The position numbers and the translations under genes are program-made. This document shows, in pieces, positions 41,948 through 51,329 of a stretch of 64,000 nt of DNA (position 1 is its first letter; each line of letters starts with the position of its first letter). Origin of the DNA: Flavobacteriales bacterium (GTDB lineage: Bacteria; Bacteroidota; Bacteroidia; NS11-12g; UBA9320); assembly GCA_020635355.1 (NCBI GenBank), contig JACJZW010000001.1:248001-312000 (forward strand). Direction: 5' to 3'. Below the pieces are notes generated by a model. That model saw only the letters and a program-made list of their open reading frames with translations. It did no database searches and was not told where the DNA came from.

Positions 41948-44269
41948 TTAGAAGCTGTAGGAAACCGATAAGCTGGGAAGAATCGGCAGCTGATTCACCC
42001 GCTTGTAGCTCACCCGATCAAAGTAGAAGATATTCCGACGGTTGTACACGTTCGTGGCGCTGGCGATAAACTCCATAAACTTACGCGGTTCATCGTCGAC
42101 CTTTTTAAAGACGATGGTCTTTTTCAAACTCATATCCAACCGATGATAATACGGCAGGCGACCTTTGTTCAGATCGTCATACATCACCGTAAAATCGCCG
42201 TTAGCTGTTGTGTAATCCTGCCAGCCACCTTGTCCAAAATCCAGGTTCTCGTAAAAACCTTGCGTTAAGGTAAACGGAAATCCTGAACCGAAGTTCCAAC
42301 GCAGGTTGGCTTCAAAACTCTTGTCCTTTCCGAAGGCGTAGGAAGTTACCACGTTGATGTTGTGCCGGCGATCAAAATGAGGTTGATAGGTTCGAATACC
42401 GTCATACCGTGATACGTTGTTGTAGGAATACACCGTCCATACATACAACGACTTGGTTTGCAACTTATAGGTGATGTCGAAACCATACGCCAATCCCGTT
42501 TCCACCACGTAATCCTTTCTCAGGAATTCCGGTTTATCGGCGTAGCGAAGATTGTCGTCATAGATCTTGTCGCGGTTAATATTACTCACCTGGGTGAAAT
42601 CCTTGGCGTATCCTTCAATGTTGATATTGGACACCGGGTTTACATCGTATTCAAAACCTCCTACGATGTGGCGGGACGTTTGCATGCGGTGTGTCACCTT
42701 TTTATCCCCCACATAGGAAGGAAGTTCGTCCGGACCGGACAAGAACCCGTAGAACAGATTCACCACATCCCGGTCAGAAGATGCCGAGAGTAAGTTTTGA
42801 CTGTATAACCCACCAGCGGCCTTGAAGCGCAGACGTTTGCTGATCAGCAATTTAAGGCGGATTCGTGGTTCATAACTGGTATTTCCCAACGACGCATAGC
42901 GTTGAATTCGGAAACCGGGCTCAAAGATGAATCGATTTTCGAGCACGTAATTGTAATTGACAAAGCCCGTAAGCTCCGTGGTGTTCTCGTCTTGTGTGAT
43001 TTCCCGATTCGCGGCGTTGTAGATCTTAAACAGAGTTTTAAACCCGTTGATTTCCATGCCGTACTTCAACTTGGATTTATTCTTCAGGAAGTAGGTGAAG
43101 TTCAATCCCATGTTAAAGCCGTTAATTCCAGACGTGCGAGGCGTGCTGCGCTCCTGAAGCTGTTCAATGTTGTAATCCGAGAAGGCAAAAAAGCCATCGA
43201 TCACATTCTTGGACTCTTGCGGAACCAATAAAAATTTACCCCCAAAACCGGTAGAACCCCAATTGTAACTGGTTGTACCGGAAAAATCAACCAAGTCATT
43301 GTAGTTGAAGTAGAAGAGTTTCAGATAGCTTCCGGAGGCCGAATTGAACGACAATTTCGTATACAAATCGCTAAAGGAATAGGGCAATTCTGCATCCTTC
43401 ACGTAGCTGTAGAAGATCGGTGACGTTTTATTGAGGTAGCTGTTCTTGTAGCTTACGATGAAGGAGCTACTTCCCTTGTTTTCCTCATATTTCTTGAGTG
43501 GGCCTTCCAACAGAACCTTGGATGTAAATGGGTTCACGTTGACCTTACCTGCCATCTCCGATCGATTTCCATCGCGCGTTTGCACATCAATGATGGCCGA
43601 TACCCGCCCACCGTACTCGGCACTAAATCCTGCGGAGTACACGTCTACCGATTTCAAAATATCGGAATCAAACACCGAGAACAAACCAATGCTGTGGAAA
43701 GGATTATAGATGGTCATTCCGTCCAACAACACCTTGTTCATTATGGGTGATCCACCACGGATATAGAGCTGACCGCCCTGATCTCCGCTGAAAACAACTC
43801 CCGGTAACACCTGCAGGTACTGAACCAAATCCGGTTCGCCCCCCACCGTTGGGATTTGGGTAAGTTGCTTTGGAGTGATATTGATCTCAGAAATTGAGGT
43901 GGTGGTGGTTCGTCGAATTCGTTCCCGATCTACACGAGCCTCACCCAACAATTGGGTAACTCTGTTGAGATAGATATTCTGAGTAACGATTTGGCCTTTC
44001 TTCAATTCGATCGGATAATACACCGTGTCGTAACCAACTACTATCGCGTATACTTTAAAATTTCCGGATTCCAAACCAGTAAGCGAATAGAGACCGTCGT
44101 TATCGGTTAAGGTACCCGCAGCTTGTCCGTCTACCAACACCGTTGCAAAGGACAAGGGTTCTCCGCTGGCTTTGTCGTAAACAAATCCACGCAGTTCACT
44201 GTTTTGGGCATAGGAAGTAACGGATAAGAGTATGGCGCTGAGCAGCGTAAGAAGTTGGCGACGTGTCAT
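41948..44269 (-). CDS. TonB-dependent receptor with carboxypeptidase-like regulatory domain
   Basis: About 773 residues from the ATG at 44269 (MTRRQLLTLLSAILLSVTS, signal peptide ending SYAQ); an upstream TTG is less likely. Domains: an N-terminal CarboxypepD_reg-like beta-sandwich (LRGFVYDKASGEPLSFATV), a plug domain (QLTQIPTVGGEPDLVQYLQ, IRGGSPIMNKVLLDGM) and a C-terminal 22-strand barrel ending in LPILPSLSVSYSF with a terminal Phe. It imports large ligands across the outer membrane. No SusD partner is present, so glycan import by a Sus system is unlikely. Confidence 0.9.
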   Translation of the reverse strand: MTRRQLLTLLSAILLSVTSYAQNSELRGFVYDKASGEPLSFATVLVDGQAAGTLTDNDGLYSLTGLESGNFKVYAIVVGYDTVYYPIELKKGQIVTQNIYLNRVTQLLGEARVDRERIRRTTTTSISEINITPKQLTQIPTVGGEPDLVQYLQVLPGVVFSGDQGGQLYIRGGSPIMNKVLLDGMTIYNPFHSIGLFSVFDSDILKSVDVYSAGFSAEYGGRVSAIIDVQTRDGNRSEMAGKVNVNPFTSKVLLEGPLKKYEENKGSSSFIVSYKNSYLNKTSPIFYSYVKDAELPYSFSDLYTKLSFNSASGSYLKLFYFNYNDLVDFSGTTSYNWGSTGFGGKFLLVPQESKNVIDGFFAFSDYNIEQLQERSTPRTSGINGFNMGLNFTYFLKNKSKLKYGMEINGFKTLFKIYNAANREITQDENTTELTGFVNYNYVLENRFIFEPGFRIQRYASLGNTSYEPRIRLKLLISKRLRFKAAGGLYSQNLLSASSDRDVVNLFYGFLSGPDELPSYVGDKKVTHRMQTSRHIVGGFEYDVNPVSNINIEGYAKDFTQVSNINRDKIYDDNLRYADKPEFLRKDYVVETGLAYGFDITYKLQTKSLYVWTVYSYNNVSRYDGIRTYQPHFDRRHNINVVTSYAFGKDKSFEANLRWNFGSGFPFTLTQGFYENLDFGQGGWQDYTTANGDFTVMYDDLNKGRLPYYHRLDMSLKKTIVFKKVDDEPRKFMEFIASATNVYNRRNIFYFDRVSYKRVNQLPILPSLSVSYSF

Positions 44270-44365
44270 ATTCCTAAAGGTGTGCAATGTTACATTAATT
44301 TGCCCGTGATAACCTTAACTTTCAGGCGGTAATATTGTATTCAAATCGCAATAAAGCGAAACTCG

Positions 44366-45481
44366 ATGGAGGAACGGAAGCAACGGATTTACAAGTGGAC
44401 AGCCATGGGAGTCTTGGTGCTCATCATTTTGATGTTGGTGACGCTTGAATCGTGTGTCAAGGATCCTATCATAGAATCTCCAACCCATACAAGTTGCGGC
44501 ACTCCACTTGACTTATCGTTGCCAAATTTCTTTCCTCCCATGAGCGTTCCGGGAGAAAATCCGCTCACCGTTGAAGGTGTTTTTCTGGGTCGAAATCTGT
44601 TTTATGAACCGATGCTCAGTGGCGACAATTCCCAAAAATGCGCCGATTGTCATCATCAGGATCTGGCCTTTTCGGATACGGTGCGGTTTAGCAAGGGCAT
44701 TGATGGTTTTGTTGGGACGCGCAATACCATGCCGCTTTCCAACCTGGGCTATGGCAGCAAGTTCTTTTGGGATGGACGAGCGCCGGACCTGGAACACCAG
44801 CCTATTTTCCCAATCGTTTCACCCGTTGAGATGCATGAAGACATTTATCATGCGGTTCAGGAGTTACAGGCATCTGAGAAATATCGGGGTCTGTTTTATA
44901 ACGCATTTTGTGATTCAACCGTCACGGTTGAACGGCTAAACTTCGCACTCGCCCAGTTCATGCGAACCATTTTCTCCTACAATTTGAAGATGGCACCGGG
45001 TGATGTAGGTCGCCAAAGTAGAAACCCCATTGAAGAACGGGGCTTTCAGGTATTTATCGATGAGAAAAAGGGCGATTGCTTCCATTGCCATGCGGTGAAC
45101 ATTTTCACCACCAATTTTGAGTTTGCCAACAACGGCACCTATGATGGGACAGGTGATGCCGGCTTAGGCGGACAAAATGGGAATCCGGCTGATCTGGGCA
45201 AATTCAAGACGCCCTCCCTCCTCAACCTCATTCATACAGCACCCTATATGCACGATGGTCGATTTAAGACGCTGCGTGAGGTCATTGATCATTACGACAC
45301 CGGTTTTCATGTAACCCCATCCACCGATCCCAACCTGCTTAGGAAGCATACAGACGGCAACGGGAAACCAGTAGCCCGTTCCTGGACGGAACAGGACAAG
45401 CAAGACTTGATTTTCTTTTTGAGCCGATTAACCGACGATCGATTGCGATCAGACTCTACCCTATTCAACCCGCATCAATAA
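44366..45481 (+). CDS. Di-heme cytochrome c peroxidase (MauG/CcpA family)
   Basis: A 371-residue periplasmic protein with an N-terminal hydrophobic segment ending LVTLESCVKD, likely a lipobox. Two c-type heme motifs are seen: CADCHHQ near residue 90 and CFHCHAV near residue 235, with family motifs FFWDGRAPDLEHQ and TPYMHDG-like APYMHDGRFKTLREV. It uses electrons from small cytochromes to reduce hydrogen peroxide, or acts like MauG on proteins. It lies between two receptor genes with which it converges or diverges, a setting common for iron or copper stress genes; that link is inference. Confidence 0.9.
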   Translation: MEERKQRIYKWTAMGVLVLIILMLVTLESCVKDPIIESPTHTSCGTPLDLSLPNFFPPMSVPGENPLTVEGVFLGRNLFYEPMLSGDNSQKCADCHHQDLAFSDTVRFSKGIDGFVGTRNTMPLSNLGYGSKFFWDGRAPDLEHQPIFPIVSPVEMHEDIYHAVQELQASEKYRGLFYNAFCDSTVTVERLNFALAQFMRTIFSYNLKMAPGDVGRQSRNPIEERGFQVFIDEKKGDCFHCHAVNIFTTNFEFANNGTYDGTGDAGLGGQNGNPADLGKFKTPSLLNLIHTAPYMHDGRFKTLREVIDHYDTGFHVTPSTDPNLLRKHTDGNGKPVARSWTEQDKQDLIFFLSRLTDDRLRSDSTLFNPHQ

Positions 45482-45493
45482 GTCAATGGGCTG

Positions 45494-47911
45494 TTAAAAC
45501 TTCCTGTTATACCCCAGACGGATGGCTTGGGTCTCATAGTAATCCGTGCTCTTGTAGGTAAATCCTTTACCGTGAATCGTGGTCCGGATTTTCAGTGTAT
45601 TGAACAGGTCTGTTGCGTTCAGAACAAATTCTCCAAGCCCTTTTTGAACGGACTTTTTAACACCAATATTCATGGAAAACCGGGATGCAATGGAGCCTTG
45701 AGGCAAAATATCAGGCGCTAACCAAATCGCCGTTAATTGTGCTTCCGTGGTTGACGACATCGAGATATTCGAATTGAGTTTTACGTTCCCCGAGTACACC
45801 GTTTGCTTTCCTTCCGAAAAGGATGCGGAAACCGGATATTGGTTGGTCACCGTATACGCATCTATGGTATTGTAGTAACCATTCATGTTCAAATTGAATT
45901 TTAGCCGCTTGGAGGCATCGTGTTGCAGGGAAACCTCCACACCCGAGTTGGAACTTTTACCAATGTTCTGTGATACATTGTAAATCAGATTAGAGGCGTC
46001 CATGGTTGTGGCAATGCGTGTGATGGTTCCGTTGGACATACTTCGATATACCGCCGCATACACATATCCTTTGGGAAGATCTGATTTGAATCCAAGTTCT
46101 ACCTTGTTGGTAAACTGAGGTTTTAAAGCCGGATTACCAACCTTGATGATTCCGGCATCATCGTATTTTGGGAAGATCCGAATATTTACCTCATCGGGTC
46201 GGTCTACCCTCCGGTTGTAGAAGGCAGAAAGTCGTTTTCCCTTACTTAACTTATATGTTAAACGTGCATTCGGAAAGGGCTGAAAGTAGGAATAGCCGTC
46301 ACTTTGATACGTGTTGTGACCCGGTTCCACCAGGTAATCCAATTGAACATATTCCAATCGAAGACCGGCTTCTGCCTGAATCCTTTTGGACTCGTAGATG
46401 TATGTCCCGTAAACCGACGGAATCCACTCAGCGTACGTTGCGCGTCCATCAGCTCCGGTGTCCAGCACCGAAAAGCTATCCGAGGGATAAGAAACCATAT
46501 TGGTGGGAATGGTTCGCCTTCTAAATTTCAATCCAGATTCCACCACACCCTGTTTAACGGGACGGATATAATCCACCTTTAAATCCAGAACCTTCTGATC
46601 GGCTATGAGCGCAAATGATTCCTTGGTGGTTCTGCCAGATTGCTGATTATCAAAAAAATACTTCTCATTTTCCCGATCAAAGGTATGGTTCGCAGAAGCC
46701 GTTATTTTTCGTCCGGGCTGATCAAAACGGTGCTCATAGGAAACAGATCCCATGGTGGCGGTGACTAATTCATCTTCCAGAAACTGCCACAAACGCGTTT
46801 GTTCGAGGGTGGTTCCATTCAAGAATGGCTGATCGCCACGATCCTTGATGGACTCTTGTCCAAAAGTTCCGAACACCGTAAGCGTATTTTTTTCATTGAT
46901 GAAGAAATCCAAACCGGCACGTGTTGTTAGAAAATTAGTGTTCCGGTTGCGTTTTAACTGCTGTTGAATGGACGTGCCATCAGCATACGATCTCGTCACA
47001 AATTCATTCTTATTCAAGGTCTGGCTGTACAGATTGTCTGCCTGAAAAAACAGGTTAACCTTCTTTTTCCGATAATTCAGTGATATGCTCGGATTGACCT
47101 TTGGTGTTTGTTGGTATTGTGGTCGTATGCCCGGATAATTTGGCTTGCGCACCCAAAGAGCCCCCACACCTGCCGATAATCCAATCTTTCCGTTAAATCC
47201 TTCCTTCACCTCTTTTTTTAGGATGATGTTGATGATACCGGCGTTTCCGTTTGCATCGTATTTAGCCGATGGATTGTTAATAATCTCAATGCGTTCCACC
47301 GCTGAAGCCGGTAAATTCTCCAATCCCTTTTGGCCACCTATCCCGGTAATGGCGGTTTGCTTCCCATCTACCAGCACCACAACCTGACTGTTGCCTCTAA
47401 GCTGAATTTGCCCGTTTTGTGTGGTAACGCCTGGTAAATTGCTGATGGATTGAAGGACACTCCCGTTTTGCTGACTAAGGTTGTCGGTTACGGCATACGA
47501 TTTTTTATCCAGTGCCGTTCCGATTTCCGTTTTTTGAGCAGTCACCACGGCTACGCCCAAAACCTGTTGATCTGATTGAAGAGGAATGATCCCCAAGTCA
47601 ATGTTTCTGGAAACAGAGCCCACATACACCTTCAATACGGATGAATGATAACCCAAATAGGAACAAGACAGCACGTATTCACCGGGTTCAATTCCCGCTA
47701 ATATGAACACACCCTTGTCGTTAGAAATGGTCCCGGAAACAAAGGAAGAATCAGCCAGTAGTTTAAGCTGTACAGTTGAATAGGCCAACTCCACACCGGC
47801 CGTACTATCAACTACCTGTCCTGAAAGATCAATGTGGTTGTGTTGGGCGTGTACAGGATTGAAGCCTGCAAAAAGAATCCATAGCAGGAATGACCATTTA
47901 ATCTTTTTCAT
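45494..47911 (-). CDS. Outer membrane beta-barrel receptor family protein (TonB-dependent type)
   Basis: 805 residues with a signal peptide (WSFLLWILFAGFNPVHAQ), a carboxypeptidase-like N-domain (DLSGQVVDSTAGVELAYST), a plug (SISNLPGVTTQNGQIQLRGNSQVVVLVDG, ending in KYDANGNAGIINIILKK) and a large barrel of the OMP_b-brl_3 type. The terminal residue is Phe (RLGYNRKF), as in BAM substrates. It overlaps the PepSY-like gene by 14 bp and is the last gene of the RR-HK-PepSY-receptor operon, so it is probably controlled by that two-component system. Ligand unknown. Confidence 0.87.
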   Translation of the reverse strand: MKKIKWSFLLWILFAGFNPVHAQHNHIDLSGQVVDSTAGVELAYSTVQLKLLADSSFVSGTISNDKGVFILAGIEPGEYVLSCSYLGYHSSVLKVYVGSVSRNIDLGIIPLQSDQQVLGVAVVTAQKTEIGTALDKKSYAVTDNLSQQNGSVLQSISNLPGVTTQNGQIQLRGNSQVVVLVDGKQTAITGIGGQKGLENLPASAVERIEIINNPSAKYDANGNAGIINIILKKEVKEGFNGKIGLSAGVGALWVRKPNYPGIRPQYQQTPKVNPSISLNYRKKKVNLFFQADNLYSQTLNKNEFVTRSYADGTSIQQQLKRNRNTNFLTTRAGLDFFINEKNTLTVFGTFGQESIKDRGDQPFLNGTTLEQTRLWQFLEDELVTATMGSVSYEHRFDQPGRKITASANHTFDRENEKYFFDNQQSGRTTKESFALIADQKVLDLKVDYIRPVKQGVVESGLKFRRRTIPTNMVSYPSDSFSVLDTGADGRATYAEWIPSVYGTYIYESKRIQAEAGLRLEYVQLDYLVEPGHNTYQSDGYSYFQPFPNARLTYKLSKGKRLSAFYNRRVDRPDEVNIRIFPKYDDAGIIKVGNPALKPQFTNKVELGFKSDLPKGYVYAAVYRSMSNGTITRIATTMDASNLIYNVSQNIGKSSNSGVEVSLQHDASKRLKFNLNMNGYYNTIDAYTVTNQYPVSASFSEGKQTVYSGNVKLNSNISMSSTTEAQLTAIWLAPDILPQGSIASRFSMNIGVKKSVQKGLGEFVLNATDLFNTLKIRTTIHGKGFTYKSTDYYETQAIRLGYNRKF

Positions 47912-48347
47912 CTTCCAGCTCTTTGCTGCTCAGATTACCTTGTGAATCAATGATGACTTCAATGAGTTTTTCAGCCTTTTCGATATCAATCTCATATGAT
48001 TTACCCTCGGGTGTTTCAACCAGTTCGGCCCCTTCCACCTCAAAATCCATGAACTGCTGTTTAAGAAGCGAAGAAATGTCTGAGGGCAATTCATCTTCGG
48101 ACAACTGGCGTTCAGTTTCCAACCAGGTTCCGTCTTCTTTAAAATTGGATGAGTATTTACTTCCCCCCAACACAAATTCGGCCTCCCACACACCCTCTTC
48201 TTCCACTTCCCATTCTACTTTTTCAGCCCCTGGAAATTTGGCATTGAATGCTTCGATTGCCGCGTTTGGAACATGGGAACTTTCGTGTGTTTTGGAACAC
48301 GATGTCATCCATAAACTGAGCAAAATGATGATTGATAGTTGTTTCAT
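47898..48347 (-). CDS. PepSY-like domain lipoprotein
   Basis: About 149 residues from the ATG at 48347. Lipoprotein signal MKQLSIIILLSLWMTSC with Cys in the MTSC lipobox. The mature part has two PepSY-like (DUF2874) repeats: AIEAFNAKFPGAEKVEWE and FKEDGTWLETERQL, then a C-terminal YEIDIEKAEKLIEVI. It is very acidic. Such proteins are often encoded with two-component systems and may act as periplasmic inhibitors or sensors. Here it lies between a histidine kinase and an outer-membrane receptor gene. Confidence 0.8.
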   Translation of the reverse strand: MKQLSIIILLSLWMTSCSKTHESSHVPNAAIEAFNAKFPGAEKVEWEVEEEGVWEAEFVLGGSKYSSNFKEDGTWLETERQLSEDELPSDISSLLKQQFMDFEVEGAELVETPEGKSYEIDIEKAEKLIEVIIDSQGNLSSKELEDEKD

Positions 48348-48398
48348 GATGTACATATTGGGCTCAAAGGAAGAACCTGATTTAGAAGAAATTTGGAA

Positions 48399-49691
48399 TT
48401 ACGAGAACTGCACTTCAAAGCAATGCAAGCCGTGATTAAACGCATAATCTACCGTCCACCCATGTTGCACCACCACTTCTTTAACTATAGCTAACCCAAG
48501 CCCACTACTTACATTCTCGTTTGATGAAGATGCAAAACGCGTAAATAAGTATTCCTTTCTGAGCTCAACTTTTCCAGGGTTCATTACCATCAAGTAATCA
48601 TTACTGATTTCGATAAAAAGATCGGAGCCTTTTTCGGAATGACGGATGGCATTAGACACCAAATTCTGAATCAACGTTTCGTACAAAAAGCGATTACATC
48701 GAAGCAAATCAGTTCGATTATTGGTGAATGAAACCTTCATTGAATCATTCTGCAAAAAATCCTCAAAAAGCTCCAGTGTATCAGTAATCACATCCGCGGC
48801 ATTTACCCCTTCTCTTTCCCGGAATTGTGCGTTTTCCAATCTTGAAAGCAATAACAGATTTTTATTGATTCTTGTGAGACGTGACATGGGCGATTCCAGT
48901 GCGGTTACCATCTCCTGAATAGTTGGTTCGAACTGCTGTTGTGACAGTAAATCTATTTTAGACCTTAGAATAGCGATGGGTGTTTGAAGTTCGTGTGATG
49001 CATTCTCAACAAACGTTCGTTGCTGTTGAAACGATTTCAGATTGCGCTTCATCAAATCCTGAACCGATTCATTTAATTCTTCAAACTCCTGAATATCTGA
49101 TGTTGTTAGGGCGATTGGTTCATTTTGGGTGATATCAAATGAGCGAAGAGCCGATAGTGTTTCATAGAACGGCTGAAACGTCCTGCTATAAACCCGTTTA
49201 CTCAGCCAAATCATGCCAAGAATCAACAGGGCAAAAAAGACGGAGGTAACCACCGTAACCGCCAGGAAAGTCTCATGTGTGTCTTCCATATTCGTTTCAA
49301 CAGAGAGCTGATATCGAGACTTTTCCAATTCCATGTAGCTTAGTAGCCCTCGGAATTTTTCTTCTTCTTTACTACCTGAAATAAACAGTTCTCTGGAAAC
49401 GGAATAGTGTGAGTCCGATTTCAAATCACCACCATAGGGTATGACACGAACACCGGGATTCAATGCACCCAACATCCGATTCCAGTTGGTCATTTCTTCC
49501 GAGGTGGGTTGGCTCTCTATCAGTGCCTTACGCGTATTTTCAAGTACCAGTTGATTGTGTTCATCCAATTCGTGGATCCAAATGGCGTTGATCAGGAACA
49601 CATAAGCTGGAATACTGATCACCAAGACCAACATCGCATATCGGATAAACACCCAAAGGGGCTTCGTATGTAGTGGTTTTAGTGTTCCCAT
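48399..49691 (-). CDS. Sensor histidine kinase
   Basis: A 430-residue kinase with two membrane segments (VFIRYAMLVLVISIPAYVFL and VVTSVFFALLILGMIW) flanking a periplasmic sensor of about 120 residues. H-box: ENASHELQTPIAIL with the phospho-His near residue 235. N-box: NLVSNAIRHSEKG; G box: GLGLAIVKEVV. It overlaps the response regulator gene by 13 bp, so the pair is translationally coupled. The signal is unknown; the PepSY-like lipoprotein next to it may take part in sensing. Confidence 0.92.
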   Translation of the reverse strand: MGTLKPLHTKPLWVFIRYAMLVLVISIPAYVFLINAIWIHELDEHNQLVLENTRKALIESQPTSEEMTNWNRMLGALNPGVRVIPYGGDLKSDSHYSVSRELFISGSKEEEKFRGLLSYMELEKSRYQLSVETNMEDTHETFLAVTVVTSVFFALLILGMIWLSKRVYSRTFQPFYETLSALRSFDITQNEPIALTTSDIQEFEELNESVQDLMKRNLKSFQQQRTFVENASHELQTPIAILRSKIDLLSQQQFEPTIQEMVTALESPMSRLTRINKNLLLLSRLENAQFREREGVNAADVITDTLELFEDFLQNDSMKVSFTNNRTDLLRCNRFLYETLIQNLVSNAIRHSEKGSDLFIEISNDYLMVMNPGKVELRKEYLFTRFASSSNENVSSGLGLAIVKEVVVQHGWTVDYAFNHGLHCFEVQFS

Positions 49692-50353
49692 CGATACCCG
49701 GTTCCGTATATTGTTTTGATGTAATCGCCGTAGTGCATTTCACGAAGTTTTCGCTTCAGATTTTTCACATGCGCGTACACAAAATCGTGGTTGTCAAACA
49801 TGTCGGCCAAATCCCCTGATAAATATTCCGCGAGCGCGCCTTTGGACAGCACCCGATTCTGATTACTAAGGAACAAGAGCAGCAGATCAAACTCTTTACG
49901 GGTTAAAACCACCTCTTCGCCCTGAACCCAAACCATGCGGGCATGCAGGTCTACCTCAACTTCTTCAAATCGCAATACATCGTTACCATCGAATTGTTTG
50001 CGTCTGATGACTGATTCAATTCGAGCAGCCAATTCTGCCTGGTGAAAGGGTTTAGCCAAATAATCATCGGCCCCCAACCTCAAACCGGATATTTTATCGT
50101 CCAATGAATCTTTTGCCGAAATGATGATGACCCCGGCTTTTTTATTCCCAGACTTAAGTTCTCTTAAAATGGAGAGCCCATCGCCTCCGGGAAGCATTAA
50201 ATCAAGTAGAATACAATCATAATCGTATGTTCCCACTTTTTCGATGGCTTCATCATAGGTCGCAGCGCGCTCACATACATAGCGTTCGCGTGACAAATAG
50301 CTGGAAATCACCTCTGCCAGTTCTGATTCGTCCTCGATGATCAGAATTTTCAT
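49679..50353 (-). CDS. OmpR-family response regulator
   Basis: 224 residues: receiver domain with acidic pair IEDESE, phospho-acceptor Asp in DCILLDLMLPGGDG near residue 52 and Lys in YLAKPFHQAEL; then a winged-helix DNA-binding domain (VVLTRKEFDLLLLFLSN, VYAHVKNLKRKLRE, IKTIYGTGYRWEH). It is the partner of the adjacent kinase. Probable targets are its own operon with the PepSY and receptor genes. Confidence 0.94.
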   Translation of the reverse strand: MKILIIEDESELAEVISSYLSRERYVCERAATYDEAIEKVGTYDYDCILLDLMLPGGDGLSILRELKSGNKKAGVIIISAKDSLDDKISGLRLGADDYLAKPFHQAELAARIESVIRRKQFDGNDVLRFEEVEVDLHARMVWVQGEEVVLTRKEFDLLLLFLSNQNRVLSKGALAEYLSGDLADMFDNHDFVYAHVKNLKRKLREMHYGDYIKTIYGTGYRWEH

Positions 50354-50439
50354 ACAGCAAAGGAACAGGCAGAATTGGAAGAAATTTGGAAGTTGGTCAC
50401 AACATCACAGACTTTATGACAATTGTAACCCAATCCTTT

Positions 50440-51318
50440 CTACCGTATAGTATCACTCTCCAACGTGGAGCTGAGAAAAACTCCCAGGCCACCGGCCACA
50501 TTCGAGTGAACAATTACCGCACTTCCAAACGGACCATTGCTTTGCTGATCCTGGTTATCCCGGTATTGTTGCAGCGTGGTTTGATACTTGTAGTAATCCT
50601 CGGTAATGGAACGAAGCTCCACCAGGTATTTGATATCCGGATTTCCAGCGGTGATGCCGGATGGCGGAACAACCTTGAACTCCTTGGTAGAACCATTAAA
50701 TAAACGATCGTCAAACAAATAACCACCATCGTTTAGCTTAACGGTATTGGGCGACCGAAGGGTTTCGTCCGTTAATTCAAACTCAAACGGAATGAATAAA
50801 TCAGCACTGCTGCTGTAATAGTAAAAGTGGGCGATGTAGTAGTTCAATCCGGGTGCGTCCGTGAATTTCAAAAACACCAGATCGGCTTTATTCCCGTCCA
50901 TGTCTATCCCCCCGTTTTCAATGTAACCGGCCGATTTACCTTGCACTTTGGTTGGAATCTGGCAGTAAGCCGAAGCGGTTCGATAATTTTCGCGCGCCGC
51001 AATCAGTGTGAATTGTTGACCCACCTTTGGAATTACCGCACTTTGAAAGGTTTTGGTGGAGGAATTATAGGTCAATGGAATATCCTGATCGCCCGAGGTC
51101 AGGATTAATTCAACATCGGAAATGATCTCCGGAAATCCTGATTCATACGCCCAGACCGAATTGGAAACTTCCACTTCGATGGGATTTTGATTGTCTATGG
51201 ACGCGTTCAAAACGATCTTGTCCACGAAGTCAGGAAGTTCACTATCCGGAATTTCGGAGGTTCTGCATCCACCCAACAGAATGGCTGAAAGCGAAAGGAA
51301 TGTCAGTTGCTTTTTCAT
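50440..51318 (-). CDS. DUF4249 family lipoprotein
   Basis: 292 residues, with a lipoprotein signal MKKQLTFLSLSAILLGGC and the DUF4249 pattern: IVLNASIDNQNPIEVEVSNSVWAYE, VELILTSGD and a beta-rich C-terminus ending GPFGSAVIVHSNVAGGLGVF. In Bacteroidota these surface lipoproteins are encoded right after a TonB receptor and are thought to be its partner, by analogy with SusD. Here it starts 11 bp after the receptor gene. Confidence 0.88.
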   Translation of the reverse strand: MKKQLTFLSLSAILLGGCRTSEIPDSELPDFVDKIVLNASIDNQNPIEVEVSNSVWAYESGFPEIISDVELILTSGDQDIPLTYNSSTKTFQSAVIPKVGQQFTLIAARENYRTASAYCQIPTKVQGKSAGYIENGGIDMDGNKADLVFLKFTDAPGLNYYIAHFYYYSSSADLFIPFEFELTDETLRSPNTVKLNDGGYLFDDRLFNGSTKEFKVVPPSGITAGNPDIKYLVELRSITEDYYKYQTTLQQYRDNQDQQSNGPFGSAVIVHSNVAGGLGVFLSSTLESDTIR

Positions 51319-51329
51319 AATGTTTCGGG

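Noticed and set aside
47923..48435. 170-codon Ser-rich frame antisense to the PepSY gene
   Set aside because: Low-complexity shadow of the acidic PepSY protein.
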